Shown one piece after another: positions 29,928 through 46,475 of a stretch of DNA of 64,000 nt. The notes beneath the pieces were generated by a model. It had not been told where the DNA came from, searched no databases, and worked only from the letters and a program-made list of their open reading frames with translations. A program made the position numbers and the translations under genes. This DNA is from Vanilla planifolia (Eukaryota; Streptophyta; Magnoliopsida; Asparagales; Orchidaceae): positions 939,528-1,003,527 of the forward strand of contig JAIUJO010000158.1 in assembly GCA_023846275.1 (NCBI GenBank), written 5' to 3'. Each line of letters begins with the position of its first letter. Position 1 is the stretch's first letter.

Positions 29928-32900
29928 ACATGAACACACACACAAATGCATGCATACACATATCGATGCACACATAGAAACTCACACACAAATGCACTCA
30001 TAAGGAAACATAGACACACACATGTGCACATACGCATACAGATACTTACACACTCACATGTGCTCATGCAAGCATTTAACTATGCATACATACCCATAAA
30101 CACATGCATGTATGTGTAGATGTGCACTCACACATAAACACATAAGCCCATGCAAAAGCACACACATGCAAAGGCACACAGGAACTAAAACACACATGAA
30201 CACACACAGCTATGCACACATTGGTAGCCACACACATGGGCACACACACACACTTGCTCATACATGCATGCACACACACAACACATATGCACAACATACA
30301 CTTGCATGCATAAACATGGATGCACACATAGATAGGAACACAAGGACACATGTGCACACAAACACATGCACATGCACTCACAAAAAGATGCACAAATGCA
30401 TACACTCATAAGCAAGCATATGCATACATGGTCACATCCACACATGCCAATATTCTGACACACATACATGCAAAGACACACACACACACTTAAGAGCACA
30501 CATGCACATTTACACACACACATACATGAATACAAATGCACACACACATGTACACACACATGCAAACACATCTATACATACTCATGCCCACTTGCACATC
30601 CACATGCACACACAAACACAAATGCAATTAAACCCACACATGTATGTTGACCCATGCAAATATGTACATACACTTGCACACACATTCTCATAGGTACACA
30701 CATAAGTACACACACAAGCACACATACGTGTACACAAAGGCATACACACATGCACATCCACGAGATCACACATTTAAACACAAATACATATGCACACACC
30801 CATGCACACGCACACAGATGCACACTCGCATACACATGCACATGCACACATACACCTATACAAATACATATAGATGCAAAGGCATGCACACATTTGCACA
30901 CTCACACATATACATGCACACACACACATACACACAAATAAACACAAACTCTTTCACACTTGCAAATGCACACATGCAAGCACATGCACTAGATATAAAA
31001 ATATACAAACACACACACACATGCACTTACTCATACACATACTCGTGCATGCATGCATACATGCACAACCACACATAGACGAATGCACACGTAGATCAAT
31101 AAACATGCATGAATGCATACATACACACACACACATGAACATACACATACAGATGCACACACAAATACACATAGGCACACACATAAAAAACTTGCTCACA
31201 CACCCTTGCATGCATAGCCATGCACACAGATCAACATACACATAGACATAGAAAACACATAGATAGACACACAAAACATATGGATGCACACACTCACATA
31301 GATAAGCACACCAACATATGTCTATGCATACTTAAGCACAAGCACCACCATACATACTTACACAAACCCATCGTGCACACACATACATGCACAAGCACAT
31401 AGACGTACATATGCAAAAGTGTTCACACAAGCACACAAACACACACACACACACAAAACACTAATGCATGCAGACAAATACACACATACACACCTATGTC
31501 AATGAAAGCATATGCATACACATGCATATCCACACATGTCAACATATAGACACACAAGCACACCCACATACATGCATAAATACAAAGATATAGACACAAC
31601 ACACACACATACACAAGCTACATGTGCAAACATACACACACAAACATAAACATGCACACAAACATAAACATGTGCACGAACATGTACTCACATGCACATG
31701 CACCAACATACACAAACTAAGCCACCTTTCTTACAACATTTATATGTATGCTTGCACACACACACATGCAAAATCACACATAAGAACATGCGTACACACA
31801 TACCACATGTACACACATATGTTCATACACACAAGCACATACATGCATTCACACACATATGTGCACATGCATCCATGCATATGTACACACATGCACATTT
31901 GCACAGACACACATGTATAGACAACAACAAGCACATGCATGCACATGGACAAGCACAACACACACAAATCACACAAAAACATACATGCACTGGCATATTT
32001 ATGCACACACACACACATACACAGCATAAGCTTCAAGATATGCACATGCATACATAAACACACTTACACAAACACAAGTGCACATGCACACATTTACACA
32101 CACACACTTATGAGCATGAAACAACACATGCATACGCCCACATGCACATGTGCATGCATACACCTATTTGCTTGTATGAACACACAAAAAAACATGCATG
32201 CATACATACAAATATATAAAAACACATAGACACACACATGCACACACACATGCACATACACACACAAACACAAACACAAAGGCACACATGGACACACAAA
32301 GATTCATGCACATACATACACATACACATATGCATGCACACATGCATACATGCACATGTGCACACACAAACACACATATTCAAACAAGTTCAATTGTACA
32401 CACCATACAGACATTCATACATACAAAAACAAGCACACACATTCACACAAATAGACACGTGCACACACACTCATGCCCACACACAAACCTACAAACACTT
32501 GCACACGCACACACACATATCCACCCATATATGCATGCACACACATACACTGACCCACAAATGTGAGCACAAGCACACACATGCAAAAAAAACATGCAGA
32601 CACCCACACACGTGCACAGGCATGGAGATGCATATACACACACACAAATATAAACATACAAAAACAAACCCACAAACACACATGTGTGCACACCAACAAA
32701 CAAACACCTATACACATGCTTGTGCACACCCACATGCATGCACCTACACACACAAACCACACACTCACATAAACACACATATGCAAGCATGAAGACACAT
32801 ATAGATGAATGTATATGCATGTGCATTCATAGCCACACATACAAACCTACACACGAATGCACACATAAGCACCCACACACAAACACACATCCATACACTC

Positions 32901-35900
32901 ACACATACACATACACACACACACGAGAACAAGCACATACGCACTCCTGCACAAACACAAAGAAGCACACAAGTACATATGCAAACACACACAAGTATAC
33001 ACACACCTACACGTGCACACACCCACATACACACACACACACATAGATGCACACATGCATACACAACCATGCACACACACACACAACTACATATACATGA
33101 GCACACATGCACACAGATAACATAATAACATCCAAACACTCGAAAGCACACACATGCAAACACACATCCATATGCATGCACTTACATACACACACACACA
33201 CCCACAAGCACACATTCACATGAATTCATGCACATAAATACAAAAGTAACACACAAGTGCACATGCACACACACTTACACACTCACCAACACACAAAAAT
33301 GCACACACACATATGCAAATAGACATTTGCTCACACACCTGCATGCACATGTACACAAAATACATGCACACACAAAAGAAACATGCACATACACACAACC
33401 ACATGCATATATATGCACACACAAACACATGCAAACGAACACATACTATTACTTACATGTACACAAACATACACAGACACACAGAGACACATGCACATAA
33501 ACACTCGCAGGCACACATGCCTGAATGTGTGCACTAACACATGCACACATGGATAGTAGCACACACACACATACACATGCATACACACTTATGCTTGCAT
33601 GCACACGCATGCACACATATGCACACAAATGCATGGACACACTTAGACGTAACCACACAACACACTAATTGCATGCACTCTGAACAAACGAGACACATAG
33701 ATGTGTACACACAAACACACAAATGTACACATGGTCACACACAACACATGAAAGAACATGCACAAAACATACATGCCAACACATACTTACATGTACACAC
33801 ATGCACTCTCAAACACACACATGCCCACACACACACACTTGCTTGCATGCTTGCACACTCACACACACAACATCATAGATACACAGATGCATGTATAAAT
33901 ACATGCACCAACACACATAAAAAAGAACACATGAGCACAGAACTACATAGACATGTACAACCACTCACACACATATGAGCAAACACATACAAACATAAGC
34001 ACAGACACACACATACACTCACGCAAAGATGCTCACACACAAACTTATATACATGCAAATGCAAAAAAATGCAAATGGATTCCCATGTACATGCACACAC
34101 AAGCATACACAAGTACACACACACAAATGCACACAAATGTAAAAACAATGCACACATACATGTACGTATGAAAACATAAATGCACACACATGCATGCATA
34201 ACACATTCATGCACTAACAAACATATATACATTGAAATCCCTAAGCAAACATATACACACACACACACAAGCACACATGACCACATGCATATGCTCACAT
34301 GCACACACACACACACATATCCACAGACACACACATGCATACATATGCTCACACACATTCTTACGCACACACACAAATGAGCACAAATACTGCCATACAT
34401 GCACACACATACACACACATCCACTACCACATAGTCATAAATGCTGCACATGCACATATGCATTGCACATACTTGCACACATGCACTCGTGTATGCACAA
34501 ACTAAAAGAAAAACATTAGCACACAAAAAAGCATACACACATGCATGCAATGCATATAGTTGCACATGCACATGCATAGGTACTCAGTCACACACACACT
34601 ACAGAGAACTCACATGCACACACACTTGCGTATTTATGAACAGAAATATACTCCCAAATAAATCGATACACATGCACAATCACACTCATAGAGGCACACT
34701 CACATATGCACATAGCACATAAACATGCACATAAACACATAAACACACACATGCACACATGCACAAACACAACCACATACACATACGCACACACACATAC
34801 ATACACACATGTGTGCATGGTCACATACACACATGCACACACACGAACTCGCATAGAGGTGCACAAATACACACACACACACAAGCACATGCACACATAG
34901 ACACAAATACATGTACAAACACACACACACACGAACTCATAAATATGCACAAACGTGAACATACAGACACATGCAAACAACAAGCACACACACACACATC
35001 CATACAAGCACACACTTAATTACATGCACACATACACACTCATACAAGCACATACACAAACATGCACATACTGACACGCACACACAAACGTATGTAGACC
35101 TATGCATGCACATGCACATGCACAAGAACACATAATCAACACATACCCATAGACAACACACTGACAAAGATAACCACACAATCACAAACATGTACACACG
35201 TGCTCCTACACACATGAACACATGCCTACACACACATGCACACATATAAGCACCCACACAGACACCCACCAACACCAATGCACACATGCTCATGCACACA
35301 CACAAATGCATATAAACACACACACACATACATAAACATGTGCATGCATGTACACATACACACATGAACACATACAAAGAAATGCATGGACACAATCATA
35401 TCCACAAAGATGCACGCACTTGCACATGCACAATCACACACACCCAAAAACATAGGCATACTTGCAACACACAAGATCACACATTTGCACAAATCATCGC
35501 ACACATGCAAACACACAAGCACACAAATGCACACACATGCATACACACACTCACATACACACACATGCGCATGAATACACACACACTCACTCACACACAT
35601 GCAAGCACACATGCATAAACACACAAGTATATGCACACACAAATGTACACACAAGTGTATGCACACATACACATACAAATATAAACACACACACACACAC
35701 ATAAGCACTCATACACACTTGCATAAACATGTACATGCACACCCACACATTTGCATATGCACACACAAACTCATACACCCTTGCTCATATGCATACAAGC
35801 CTATAAACAAATGTAGACATATGCATGCCCACATGCACACACACACACCTACACATGCACTCACATACACACACATGCACACACAAACACACACTCAAAA

Positions 35901-38900
35901 GTATGCACAGACATATATGTGCACACATACACAAGCACACAAACATAAGCACACAAATGCATGCACACACTGCCACACGCACTCATACACATGTACACAC
36001 CCACATAAACATGCATATGTGCACATACACAAGCATAAGCACACACAGAGAAACACACATGCATATACACAAACACATGCAAGCTCACTCACCAATACAC
36101 ATATGTGCTTGAATGCAAACACACATAGGAACACACACACATGCATCTGCACAAACACAAGCATACACATACACAAAAATATAAGCACATTAATGCACAC
36201 ACACACATGCGTGCATGTGTGCACACCCTCACAAACCCAAATATGCATAAACAAATGCACACACACACACACACAAATAGAGATCCAAGCATGCACTTGT
36301 ACATGCACATGCCCATGCATACATATACATGAGCAAATGCAAACATAAATGCACACACTAATGCACATACACCCCCATAAACACATAAGCACAGACATTC
36401 ATTCACATATAGACACATACACATATGTGCACATGCATAGACACAAATATGAACACATGCATGCATATACAAACACGAAGACACACATATGCACACCCAT
36501 ACAAACACACACACTCATTCACTCACACACATGTAGGCACACACACATATGTACACAAAAAAATGCACATGCACACACTCACATGCACATAGACATGCAT
36601 GCACACACACATATACAATTGCTCCCAAACACAGACATGCACATGCACACGCATACTTACATGCATATGCTCACACACAACTACACATAAACACATACAC
36701 GATCGCACACACAAAAACATACACACACATGCACAAGCACATATACAAACTCAAGAACAAACACACCCACACAAACCTTCACACACACACACATGCAGCT
36801 ACATACATATATACACGTGTGCACCCACATATATACACTCATTCCCACATGCACATGTGAATGCAAACACACTTGTACATGCACAACTACACACGTACAT
36901 GCCCATATACATGCAGCATTCATGATCGCTTGCACCCACACACCCACCAACATGTATGCATACACAAATGCATGCCACTAACACACTCACAAGAATATAT
37001 GCATAATCACACATGTAGACACACAAGTTCATACATAGACGAACATGACCACACACAAACCTAGACATGCATGCATACAAAAATTTGATCAAGCACATGC
37101 ACAAACATACACATGCACTTGCACACAAAAAAATATATAAACACATTTACAAATACACACATACATAGGCACACCCAAACACATGGGCATAGGAAAAGAC
37201 ACACAATCACTATGCATATGCTCATGCACACACACACAAACATGCACACATAAACAAGCACATACACAAATATGCACACATCCACACATGCTCTCACACA
37301 TGCATAAACACAAGCACACACACAAAATACACACACACATGCACACAAATATGCACACATGCACACATAGACACACACATGTAAGCACACACACATATAC
37401 ACATGAGTGTACCCACACACATGTAGGCACACCCACACATTCACATACACACCTTCACATGCATGCACACATGGATGCACATGTCCTCACACACAGATAC
37501 TCACACACATGCACATGCACACACAGACATACACATATTGACAGGAACACGTACAGACAACACATGCACCCACATGCACACAAACATGCAAGCACACACA
37601 TAGAAACACTCACGCACATACAAGATACCCACATGCATGTAAGCATGCCAATGCATAATATACATGCACTCACAAACAAATATGTGTGGACACACACCCA
37701 TAGGCATAGATACACAAAGATGTATGCATCTAAATATGCACAAAGACATGTGTTCTTATGCACACACATTCATATGGGCACACAAACATGTACCCATGAA
37801 CACATACACAATTGTACATGTACAAGCACACATATGCATGCATGCATACAAAAATATGCCAAATCGTACATGCACAAACGCACTTACAAGCATTTACATG
37901 CTTACATGTACAAGCATAAGAACACACACAAGCACAAATTTATACTCACGTATACACACCCACATGCACACACACACACACATGCATGCACATGCATGCA
38001 CACACATGCATGCATGTGTACAAATGCACATGCACACATATATTTCTTATCCCACACACATCCAAATATAAGCACACACATACACATGCAAAAACACACC
38101 CAAACATGCACATGCTCACACACACACCAATGCAAATATGCAATAACACACACACACACATGCACACATAAAAGAGCATTCATACACACATGCACATACA
38201 CATGTAGTCTCACAAACACACCTGCACAAACCCATGCACACACATACATGCACATAGACTTGAATACATGCCCACACATGCACATGCAAACACACATACA
38301 CACATGCACAATGACTCAAACATACACCCACACACACACATGCATGCACACACACACTTTTAACACACACTTATGGTCACATACCGACACAGATGCACAT
38401 GCACACACAAGCACACATGCACACACTGGCGAACACACACACACCCACACACACAGACATGCATGTACACACATAGCCACATACTCATACACACATGCAC
38501 ACAAGCACACATACACATATGCATAAAGTCTGACGCACTCACATACAGTTGAAGATGCACACACACATGCACCCACACACTCTAGCAAGCACACATACAC
38601 ATACACACAGATAGACACACATATATAAAAAGTAACATATGTACACAAACACACAAGCACACATATGCTCACAGCTATGCACATACACATACACACATGC
38701 ACTCACTCACAAGTATTTGCAATAGAACACACACACACAATTAAACAAAAAAACACATATTCCCCATGCACATACACACATGCACAAAAGAACTAGGGCA
38801 CATGTGTGAAAATATACAAACATGTACACATAGAGACACATGCTTGAGCACTTGCACATAAAAACATAGGCATACAATTGCACACACCCATAAACACACA

Positions 38901-41284
38901 CATACATAGACACATGTTTGTATACTCGCATGATATTCAAACATCCACACACCCACACACACACCCAAAAACACAAACATATGCAAGCACACCAACATAC
39001 ATCGACACACACAAATACTCACACACACACACACAAAAAGACTCATGTGCACCAAAACTCACACATGCATGCACATGCACATTATACATGCAAAAAATCA
39101 TGTACACACACACACACTTGCATGCATGCATGCACACTCATACATGAACTAGTTGTGCATACACATATACACACATTCAAACACACCAACGTGTATACAC
39201 ACACGCACACATACATACACATGCATGTACACACACATGTGCACACAAATGCAGACACAAGCATAATCACATATTCACATGCACACACATGTGCATAGTT
39301 CAGAATAGATAGACGTGTGACCCACAAAAACACACATGTGCTCCCAAGCACACACAAAGACTCACAAGCATATGCACTCCTACACTGACACATTAACATG
39401 CACACATACCCACACATGTCAATAAACATGACACACACACAAACATTTGTGCATGTGCACACACACAGATGCATACACATGCATACACACTCACGTCTAA
39501 ACACACACATGAACATGCACACTCACACTTGCATAAACAAGCACATGCACATAATGAAGACCCACACTCAAATGCACACACATACACACACACACACATG
39601 CATATGCAGACAAAGACACAAATAAACATGCATAGTAACACACACACTTGTAAGCACAAACATATGCACAAATAAAAAAACAAACACACACTAGTATGCA
39701 CACTCTCAAACACAAATGTACACATACATACATAAACATAGGTGTATACACCCACACACAGACATTTGCATGCACATAAGAATGCTCATGCATACACACA
39801 CACAAAAGCATACACAACACACACAAAGATGCGCACACGTGTGTTCAAACGTAGTTCCTTATGCACACAAAAGCATCAACACACATGTCCACACATACAT
39901 ATAGATTCATACAAACACACAACCACTTTCTCAAGCATGCACACACACATGCATAAATGCATGCACATATATACACATGCACACACCCTTGGACACACAC
40001 CACACATGCAAATCGACACACACATGAAAAACTATACACACACGCATACACACATATAAGCACACATAAAACACACAAACATGCACAAGAAAACAAATTG
40101 GCACCCACAAATGCACATTCACTCAGCAATACAAGAATACCCACACACACTCACATTCACCCACATGCACATGTCTACATCAACATACACGCATAAAGGC
40201 ACAAATGCAAACATGCTCATGCATGCTCATACATGCACAAAAACATGCACTCACGAGACAAAGTACAGACAGCCACTTGTGCGTGCACTCGAACAAACAC
40301 ACACAAACATTTTCATGCGTACACAAACATGCACACCCATAGGTACACACACACACACTTATACATGTATACACACACATGCATACCCACTTACACACAC
40401 ATGACCACAGGAAAAAAACACAATAGACATAGAGATGCACACACATACAACTTTATATGTGTATAGATTCATAATTAGACACTCACATGCACAACCATAT
40501 ATGCACACAAGCACATAAACATACATACACAAATGCAAAGATATAAGTGCACCCACACATGTACACACATGCACAAGCACATGCACACAGACACACTCAC
40601 ACACATGAACATGCATCCTTGCACACTCATATAGCATGCACATAAAGATGCACCAATACATGCATGCATAAGAACCCATGTGTACATAGGTACACACACA
40701 TGCACACACACATACACATGTACACATATGCAAACATGCACATAAAAAACAAATATGCAAATCTACTAATTGACATACATTGAAGCATTTACACTTATGA
40801 GCATATAAATGTAGAAGCACATGCATAGACATGATTATGCACAGATACACACAAAAGCTCATACATTGCTTCACATATATGCACACGTAGGAACACACAC
40901 ACACATACACAAATATGCACACACATACACATGGACATTCACATCGTACACACATGTAGATACACATGCAAACACATGCACAATCTTGTATATAGTTGCA
41001 CAAATGCACTCACACCCACTGACACATCCACATGAACACACACACATATATATATGTACATGTTAACACATATACACACAAACTCTCTCTCACTCTTACA
41101 CATTTGCTTGCATGCATAAACCCATATATGCACAAATGTACACACATGCACATGCACACACAAACTTATGCACACACACATGCATACACATACAAACACA
41201 AGCTGGCACACACACTCATAGACATAAGCACATGTACACACACAAACTTACTCACATGCATATGTGCTTACACACTCAATCACA

Positions 41285-41345
41285 CACATGCACACACATA
41301 CATATAAGAACTCACACATGCACACACATACATATAAGCACTCAC
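41285..41345 (+). repeat. 30 bp tandem duplication
   Basis: CATATAAGAACTCACACATG at 41301 and CATATAAGCACTCACACAT at 41331 are successive copies of a 30 bp unit, with the preceding ATGCACACACATA also repeated. Confidence 0.85.
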
Positions 41346-44300
41346 ACATACACAAACACACACTCACACACATAGACACTCCTTGAGGCATGCACATAAA
41401 CATAAACAAACACACATGTAAACATGCATGCTCTTACAAAAGTACATGGACATGAACACTTATGCTTGCATACACATGCATGCACAAACACACGCTTGCA
41501 CACTTACACATGAATACAGACATAGACATGCACAATAACATGAAAACACACACATACATACATGTATGCACACAATCACATACACAAAAAATTAAGCTCT
41601 CTGTCATATAAACGTACCTACACACACATACAAACACACACACCAACACGAACTCACACATGCACACAAATAGATACGTACTCGTATACATGCAAATAAC
41701 TACATGCACACACACATGCACTTACACACACATATGCATGCACAAACAAAAGTACTTGTTGACACACATATACACGGGCATGCACAAATGTATGCACATT
41801 CCCACGCATCCAAGAAGACACACTTACATGCATGTGCACCCCTATGCACGCACATGTAATCACATGCACACATATAAAGACACACATACACACAGACATA
41901 GGCACACACATGTCTGCCCATGCACACACATGCACATACACACAAACACACCACCAACCACACATACACACACACACTTGCATGCATACAAAAGTGTGCA
42001 CACACATGCTTAAAACATGCTCTCACAAACACACCCACACACATGGACACATGCATGCATATCTGTAAAGATAAAAAACATGCATACACACACAAATACT
42101 TTCACATATGTGCACATGTATGCACACATGCACACACTTATGCACACAAACAAAGGCACACCCACACAAATGCACACACACACCTATGCATACACATAAC
42201 ACACATGCACACCCTCACCCACACATGCATATGTACACACACATACACATAAACACACACCAAGAAACTCACAAATGACACACACAAATGCAAACGCATG
42301 CACTTACTAACACATGTGCACAGACATGAACATGCACACATGTGCATATGCACACGTAATCATGCACACATACACACACATAGAAGCATAGATGCTCACA
42401 TATATATGCACAAAAGCACACACACATACATGTAGGCACACCTACATGCATATGCACATTGATGCACACACATATGTACATGTAGGCACTCACACACACA
42501 TATGCATTGTACATACACACATGTGTGTATCTACACATACAAAAAGGTGCAAATATATTAGCACAAACATACCCACATATCTAAACATACATATGCATCC
42601 ATGCACTCACAAACACAAACATGTGCATGCATGCACACACCAACTAGTACACACACCTGCCCCACACACACACACATGCATGTGCGCACCACACAAATCT
42701 AGATACAAACATACAAACATCCACGAAAACAAACAAAAACTCATACATACATGCATACACACAACTACATATACACATGCATACACATGCACCCACACAC
42801 ACATGTTTGCACATACACTCAGACATAGGAACATGCACACAGATGTGCACACACTTACTCATACAAACATACAAAAACATATACAAATATGTGCATGCAC
42901 ACACATGCAGACACACACACTTACTCATACCACTTTATCACCCACAAGGTTAACACATGTTGGCATTGCAAACAAATATGCCCACACACCCACCCATATG
43001 CATGCACATACACTCACACACACACATACATACACACACACAAGCACAACACACACATGCACACATAAACATGTGCACACATACACACCCACACACACAA
43101 AAATAGATACACCCCTACACACACATGCACACACACACAAGCACAAGCACACATAAACACATGCAAATAAACATGCACTAACGCACACACAAACACACAT
43201 GCATAGACACATTCATACACATACACACTCACAAGGATATGCACACACATATACAAAAGCTCACTCAAATAAAAAACATAGACACATTCATCAGTATAGG
43301 CATGCACACACAGACATTATCACATGCAAACACATGCACATGCACACACACCCACAAGCATGCTCTCACACATAGACGTAATCAAGCTCGTTTGCACACA
43401 TGCAGATGAATGCATGCACACACACACATGACCATGAACACAGAAGTACATACATGAACACATGCACACACAATCATCCACACACACAATCATCGGCACG
43501 CAGACATGCAACCACATGCTAACTCACATACATGTATGCACACATGCATCCACATACGCACACACCCACACACACACATGCACTACACACACATCCATTC
43601 ACATGCACACACACAAACTTGAACACATGCACACACACACACATATGCACAAATGTGTATGTGTGTTCACACACATACACATGCAATAAAACATGTACAC
43701 ACAGAGGCATGCACATATGCACAAAGTCATATACATGCATACACACACACACACAAACACACACTTGCATGCATGCACACAAACATTCATGCAAGCATGC
43801 ACATGAACACACAAAGATGGTCACTAACATGCACATGCCCATAAGCACAAACACACAATCATGCATGCATATGCACATGTTCATACATATGAATACATCC
43901 ATGCACTCCTACAGATGCACATGCACACACATACCAGTACCCACACATGCAAATGCACATACACAAGCACACATGTGCACAAACACAAACACACACACAC
44001 ACACACACATATGCATACACATGATAACTAACATGTATACCCAAGCACACACAAGCAAATGCGTATACACTCACAATTATTAACACACACATTCATGTGA
44101 ATGCATGCACACCCATTTGCATATACACACATGCACAAGCATGCACACTTGCACATGCACACACATACACACCTATACTTTATTACACACAAACATGTAC
44201 CCACATGCATGCGCACACAAATACATTAGCATACCTGCACAAGCAGCAAATACACACATGGATGCATACCCACACATACAAACACATGCATACAAAGACA

Positions 44301-46309
44301 TGTATGAATACACACATGCACACACACTAAGACACATGAACACACATGTGACTACACACATAGTCACATATAAAAAGAGCATTTACACATACTTAAATGC
44401 ACACACACACACACATAGACACATGCACATACACATGTAATCATATACACACATACACACATGCATGTACATGTAGGCACATTCATACACTAAGATACAC
44501 ATACACATAGGCACACACTCATGCACACACATGCATACACACACCCAAACACATGCATGCACACAAACCTAAACATACACACACACATGCACACATAGAT
44601 TCATGTACACATACATACAAAACCACAAATGTGCACACTTACACATATACACAAACACACAAGTACACACATGCACACACACCTACAAAAAAGCACATAC
44701 ATATACACACACACATAAGCACACAAACACACATTCACATATGTGTGCATGTATGTTCATGACCACACATGCATATGCATAGACATGATGCACACACATG
44801 CATGCATAAAAACACACACACACCCCAATAAACATAAATAATCAAACACACACACACATATTCACTTGCAAATAAATTCACCCTTGTACTCGTAGGCACA
44901 AATACACACATACACACACTTGTGCACATACAGACACCAGCATAAGCACATACACACACATTGGCACAAAGATAGACATGCACACACAAACACACACACA
45001 TACATGTACACTAGTACACAAACATGTACACACATGCATGCACACACACTCACACAAAGGCACACATATGCTAATATATGCACATACACACACACTCTCA
45101 TGTGCACACATACCCATGCACACACACACAAACCCACACATGAATGCATGCAAATACGCACACATGAATATACCTATGCATGCACTTAAGCACACACAAA
45201 CATGCACTTACACTCACACACGTACACAAACACTTCATGCGTGTAAGCACACACACAAACACATGCATACACTTGTGCACTAATAAGCACACACACATGC
45301 AACGACACATGTATACAAGCACAATACATACATGCACACTAATATGATCACAAACTCGCGCACACACACACTTGTACTCACAAAAACTCACACACACACG
45401 CACTTACGCTCTTATGATGCATGCATGCACATATTCATACAAGCACATGCTCATGCACACACACACATGCACATACACACAAATATGCGTGCTTGTATGC
45501 AAACACACACTCATGCATCCTTACACCTCTTGTGTGCTTTAGCACATAGAAATGCACACACATGTACCCACACACATGCATGCACATGCATACGCAAATA
45601 CATGCACACTTTATGGATACACACTTGCAAAAAAAAAGAACACACACACATTATCACACACAAAATCACAGATGGAAATAGCCATGCACACACATGTGCA
45701 CGTACAAACATGCGCACATACATGCATAATAACAACCATCACACATGTACATACACACAAAGACACATGTATACCTATACACACATGTACCTACATGTGC
45801 ACACACATCCACATGCATGTAAACCCACACACACACAAGTTCCTGCATCCACAAACAATAGTCACATTGACATACACATAGATGCACTCACACACACTCA
45901 TGTACATGTGTGCACAGGCACAAACACACACTTGCACATGCATGTGCACACATCCACACAAACACACCCATACACACACTCACATGCAAACACACACAAA
46001 CCAACACACATGCACACACACCCACACACACATGCACACACACACTTGCACACACGCATGCACATGCATGTAAACACACACACACGCACAAACATACATG
46101 CAAACAAATGCAGAGCTACACACACACACTTGGGTGTGCATGCACACCAATACACACAAATAGAGCAATACACTATTTCACAGACACAAGAACATGTACA
46201 AACATAGATGCACATATTCACACACACACTTGTGCACACACAAGCACACACATGCATAAACACACACACATACACACATCAATCTGTGCACACATATGCA
46301 CAAACACAT

Positions 46310-46475
46310 GCACACACATGCACACACATACACAAACACACTCATGCACTCTTATACCATGCGCATGTTCATGCATGAACACACACACATGCACACACAT
46401 GCATACACATATACAAACACACTCATGAACTCTTATACCATTTGCATCTTCATGCATGTACTCACACACATATGC
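46310..46475 (+). repeat. 81 bp tandem duplication
   Basis: CTCTTATACCATGCGCATG starts at 46349 and CTCTTATACCATTTGCATC at 46430. Both are preceded by ACAAACACACTCATG and followed by TTCATGCATG. Confidence 0.85.

Larger units (their letters stand above)
26950..34250 (+). repeat. Segmental duplication copy 1 (about 7.3 kb, uninterrupted)
   Basis: Collinear with 49570-51436 plus 58304-63560. Anchors before the insertion point: ATATGCAAGCACACACATAC at 27065 and 49687; ACACACATCCACAAAGACAT at 28021 and 50151; TGCTCTTATACACACACA at 29111 and 51339 (offsets 22.1-22.6 kb). Anchors after it: ATAAGCCCATGCAAAAG at 30142 and 59421; AAATCACACAAAAACATACA at 31966 and 61176; a TGACCCA stretch at 32551 and 61738; GGATAG/GGACAG at 33551 and 62778 (offsets 29.2-29.3 kb). 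The jump of about 7 kb equals the inserted copia element. This copy keeps the pre-insertion arrangement. Confidence 0.85.

Noticed and set aside
37183..38526. 447-codon open frame on +, His/Thr rich
   Set aside because: Composition is the direct translation of ACACATGCAC-type repeats. Neighbouring frames on both strands are also open, there is no domain, and no promoter or codon signal.
45332..46207. 291-codon open frame on +
   Set aside because: The same low-complexity artefact; it also crosses repeat steps without any conserved domain.
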